DNA of 64,000 bases from Chrysopilus asiliformis (Eukaryota; Arthropoda; Insecta; Diptera; Rhagionidae), in contig OZ035962.1 of the NCBI GenBank assembly GCA_964034945.1, positions 14,999,388-15,063,387 of the forward strand. Direction: 5' to 3'. A model generated the notes under the pieces. It was not told the origin of the DNA, made no database searches, and was given only the letters and a program-made list of their open reading frames with translations. The translations under genes and the position numbers were made by a program. Every line of letters starts with the position of its first letter. Within the stretch, counting starts at the first letter, position 1. Below are positions 63,473 through 64,000 of the stretch, one piece after another.

Positions 63473-64000
63473 CAGTAATCCCTCAAACTGCGCGGTTTCT
63501 AACTGCGCGGTTTCTAACTGCGCGGTTTCGCAACTGCGCGGTTAAGTATTTAATACCAAAATTTCGAACTGCGCGGTAAAAATTTCGCAGCTGCGCGTTT
63601 TTTTTTTTATGAATATATATTTTGGTGAATCCCCGACAAGAAGGAATGAGCTGGTCATTTGGTATCTTCGTACATATTTGGTAATTTCGTGCTTATATTT
63701 AGTGCGAAAAACTAGCAAATTCTTTTGTGCTTGGTAGTCAACTTGAATAAGAAGCTCTTAATATGGACCCTGATATGGAGCGTGTCTTAAAATTTCGGAG
63801 AAATTTGACAGCCGCCTTAGCCCCATATGCAGAAATCCATAATGAAAAACAAAAATCGGGTAATCAATAACTAATAATAAGGTTTTTTCAAAAACATTTG
63901 TAGTACATATCATACGTTTGTATTCATTTAAATATGTCGTTAAATAAAAACTTTTTTCTATTTTTTTTTTTGAATTTTTCTAGTATCTTGGACCTAACCC
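63473..64000 (+). mobile_element. left end of a pogo/Tigger-like element (cut by window)
   Basis: After TA at 63471-63472 the sequence reads CAGTAATCCCTC, a typical pogo/Tigger-type start. Four tandem 15-16 bp units of AACTGCGCGGTTTCT and two looser ones follow to about 63600, probably transposase-binding repeats. A coding start follows at 63763. The right end is beyond the window. Confidence 0.6.
63763..63870 (+). CDS. possible first exon of the pogo-like element's gene
   Basis: A 35-codon frame starts MDPDMERVLKFRRNLTAALA and ends soon after QKSG at TAA. A donor-like GGGTAATC at 63859 would allow splicing after AAATCGG. I do not recognise the sequence. Its position behind a transposon end and its charged, helical composition suggest the N-terminus of a transposase or accessory protein, but this is inference. 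Confidence 0.3.
   Translation: MDPDMERVLKFRRNLTAALAPYAEIHNEKQKSGNQ

Overview
The window is AT-rich, intron-containing nuclear DNA of an arthropod, almost certainly an insect. The evidence is spliced genes with GT/AG introns, a chitin-binding (CBM14/peritrophin-type) secreted protein, AATAAA polyadenylation signals and a dense load of insect-type DNA transposon remnants (Tc1/mariner, pogo, piggyBac, hAT, PIF/Harbinger-like and Helitron-like). A lower dipteran is possible, but the sequence alone does not settle the order. Genes are sparse and most of the 64 kb is repeats or sequence with no recognisable coding content.

Left third (1-33 kb): no convincing host gene. It holds many short non-autonomous transposons and several dispersed repeat families. 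The most striking object is a 2.39 kb giant palindrome (10192-12578). It has two 958-bp inverted arms around a 471-bp loop, and the loop encodes a small cysteine-rich protein. At 23293-24059 a mariner-like element has turned into a 174-bp-armed foldback that breaks its own transposase.

Middle (33-46 kb): a cluster of three intact single-exon genes (34909-35682 minus, 39443-40207 minus, 44344-45117 plus) and one relic (41591-41731). They encode about 255-residue type I membrane proteins. Each has a signal peptide, an ectodomain with lipocalin-like features (a GPCP start, an IIWGCKN strand and an HSEGSFIL segment followed by a helix) and a C-terminal transmembrane helix. The two outer genes lie on the arms of an inverted segmental duplication. 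Since the duplication one arm received a piggyBac-like insertion and the other a mariner-like and a 3-bp-TSD element; the opposite arm supplies the empty site each time. The two outer genes differ almost only by amino-acid-changing substitutions in two patches.

Right third (46-64 kb): two convergent spliced host genes. The plus-strand gene (47685-50907, two coding exons) encodes a 191-residue PTB/PID-domain adaptor. The minus-strand gene (61301-52557, three coding exons) encodes an 894-residue secreted protein with one six-cysteine chitin-binding domain and a very long acidic tail. Its 6 kb first intron is filled with transposons. The far right edge starts a pogo/Tigger-like element that runs off the window.

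The dispersed families are labelled A to E in the entries. Family A is a MITE with ACCCGTATGGTGA ends and (GTCC/GTCT)n runs. Family B carries a GACA-rich seed that has expanded into a 0.5 kb microsatellite in one copy. Family D consists of tandem GGATAACGGAAGG-type units, and family E of TAACTACTTAGTAGT-type units. The TC...CTAG elements are Helitron-like.
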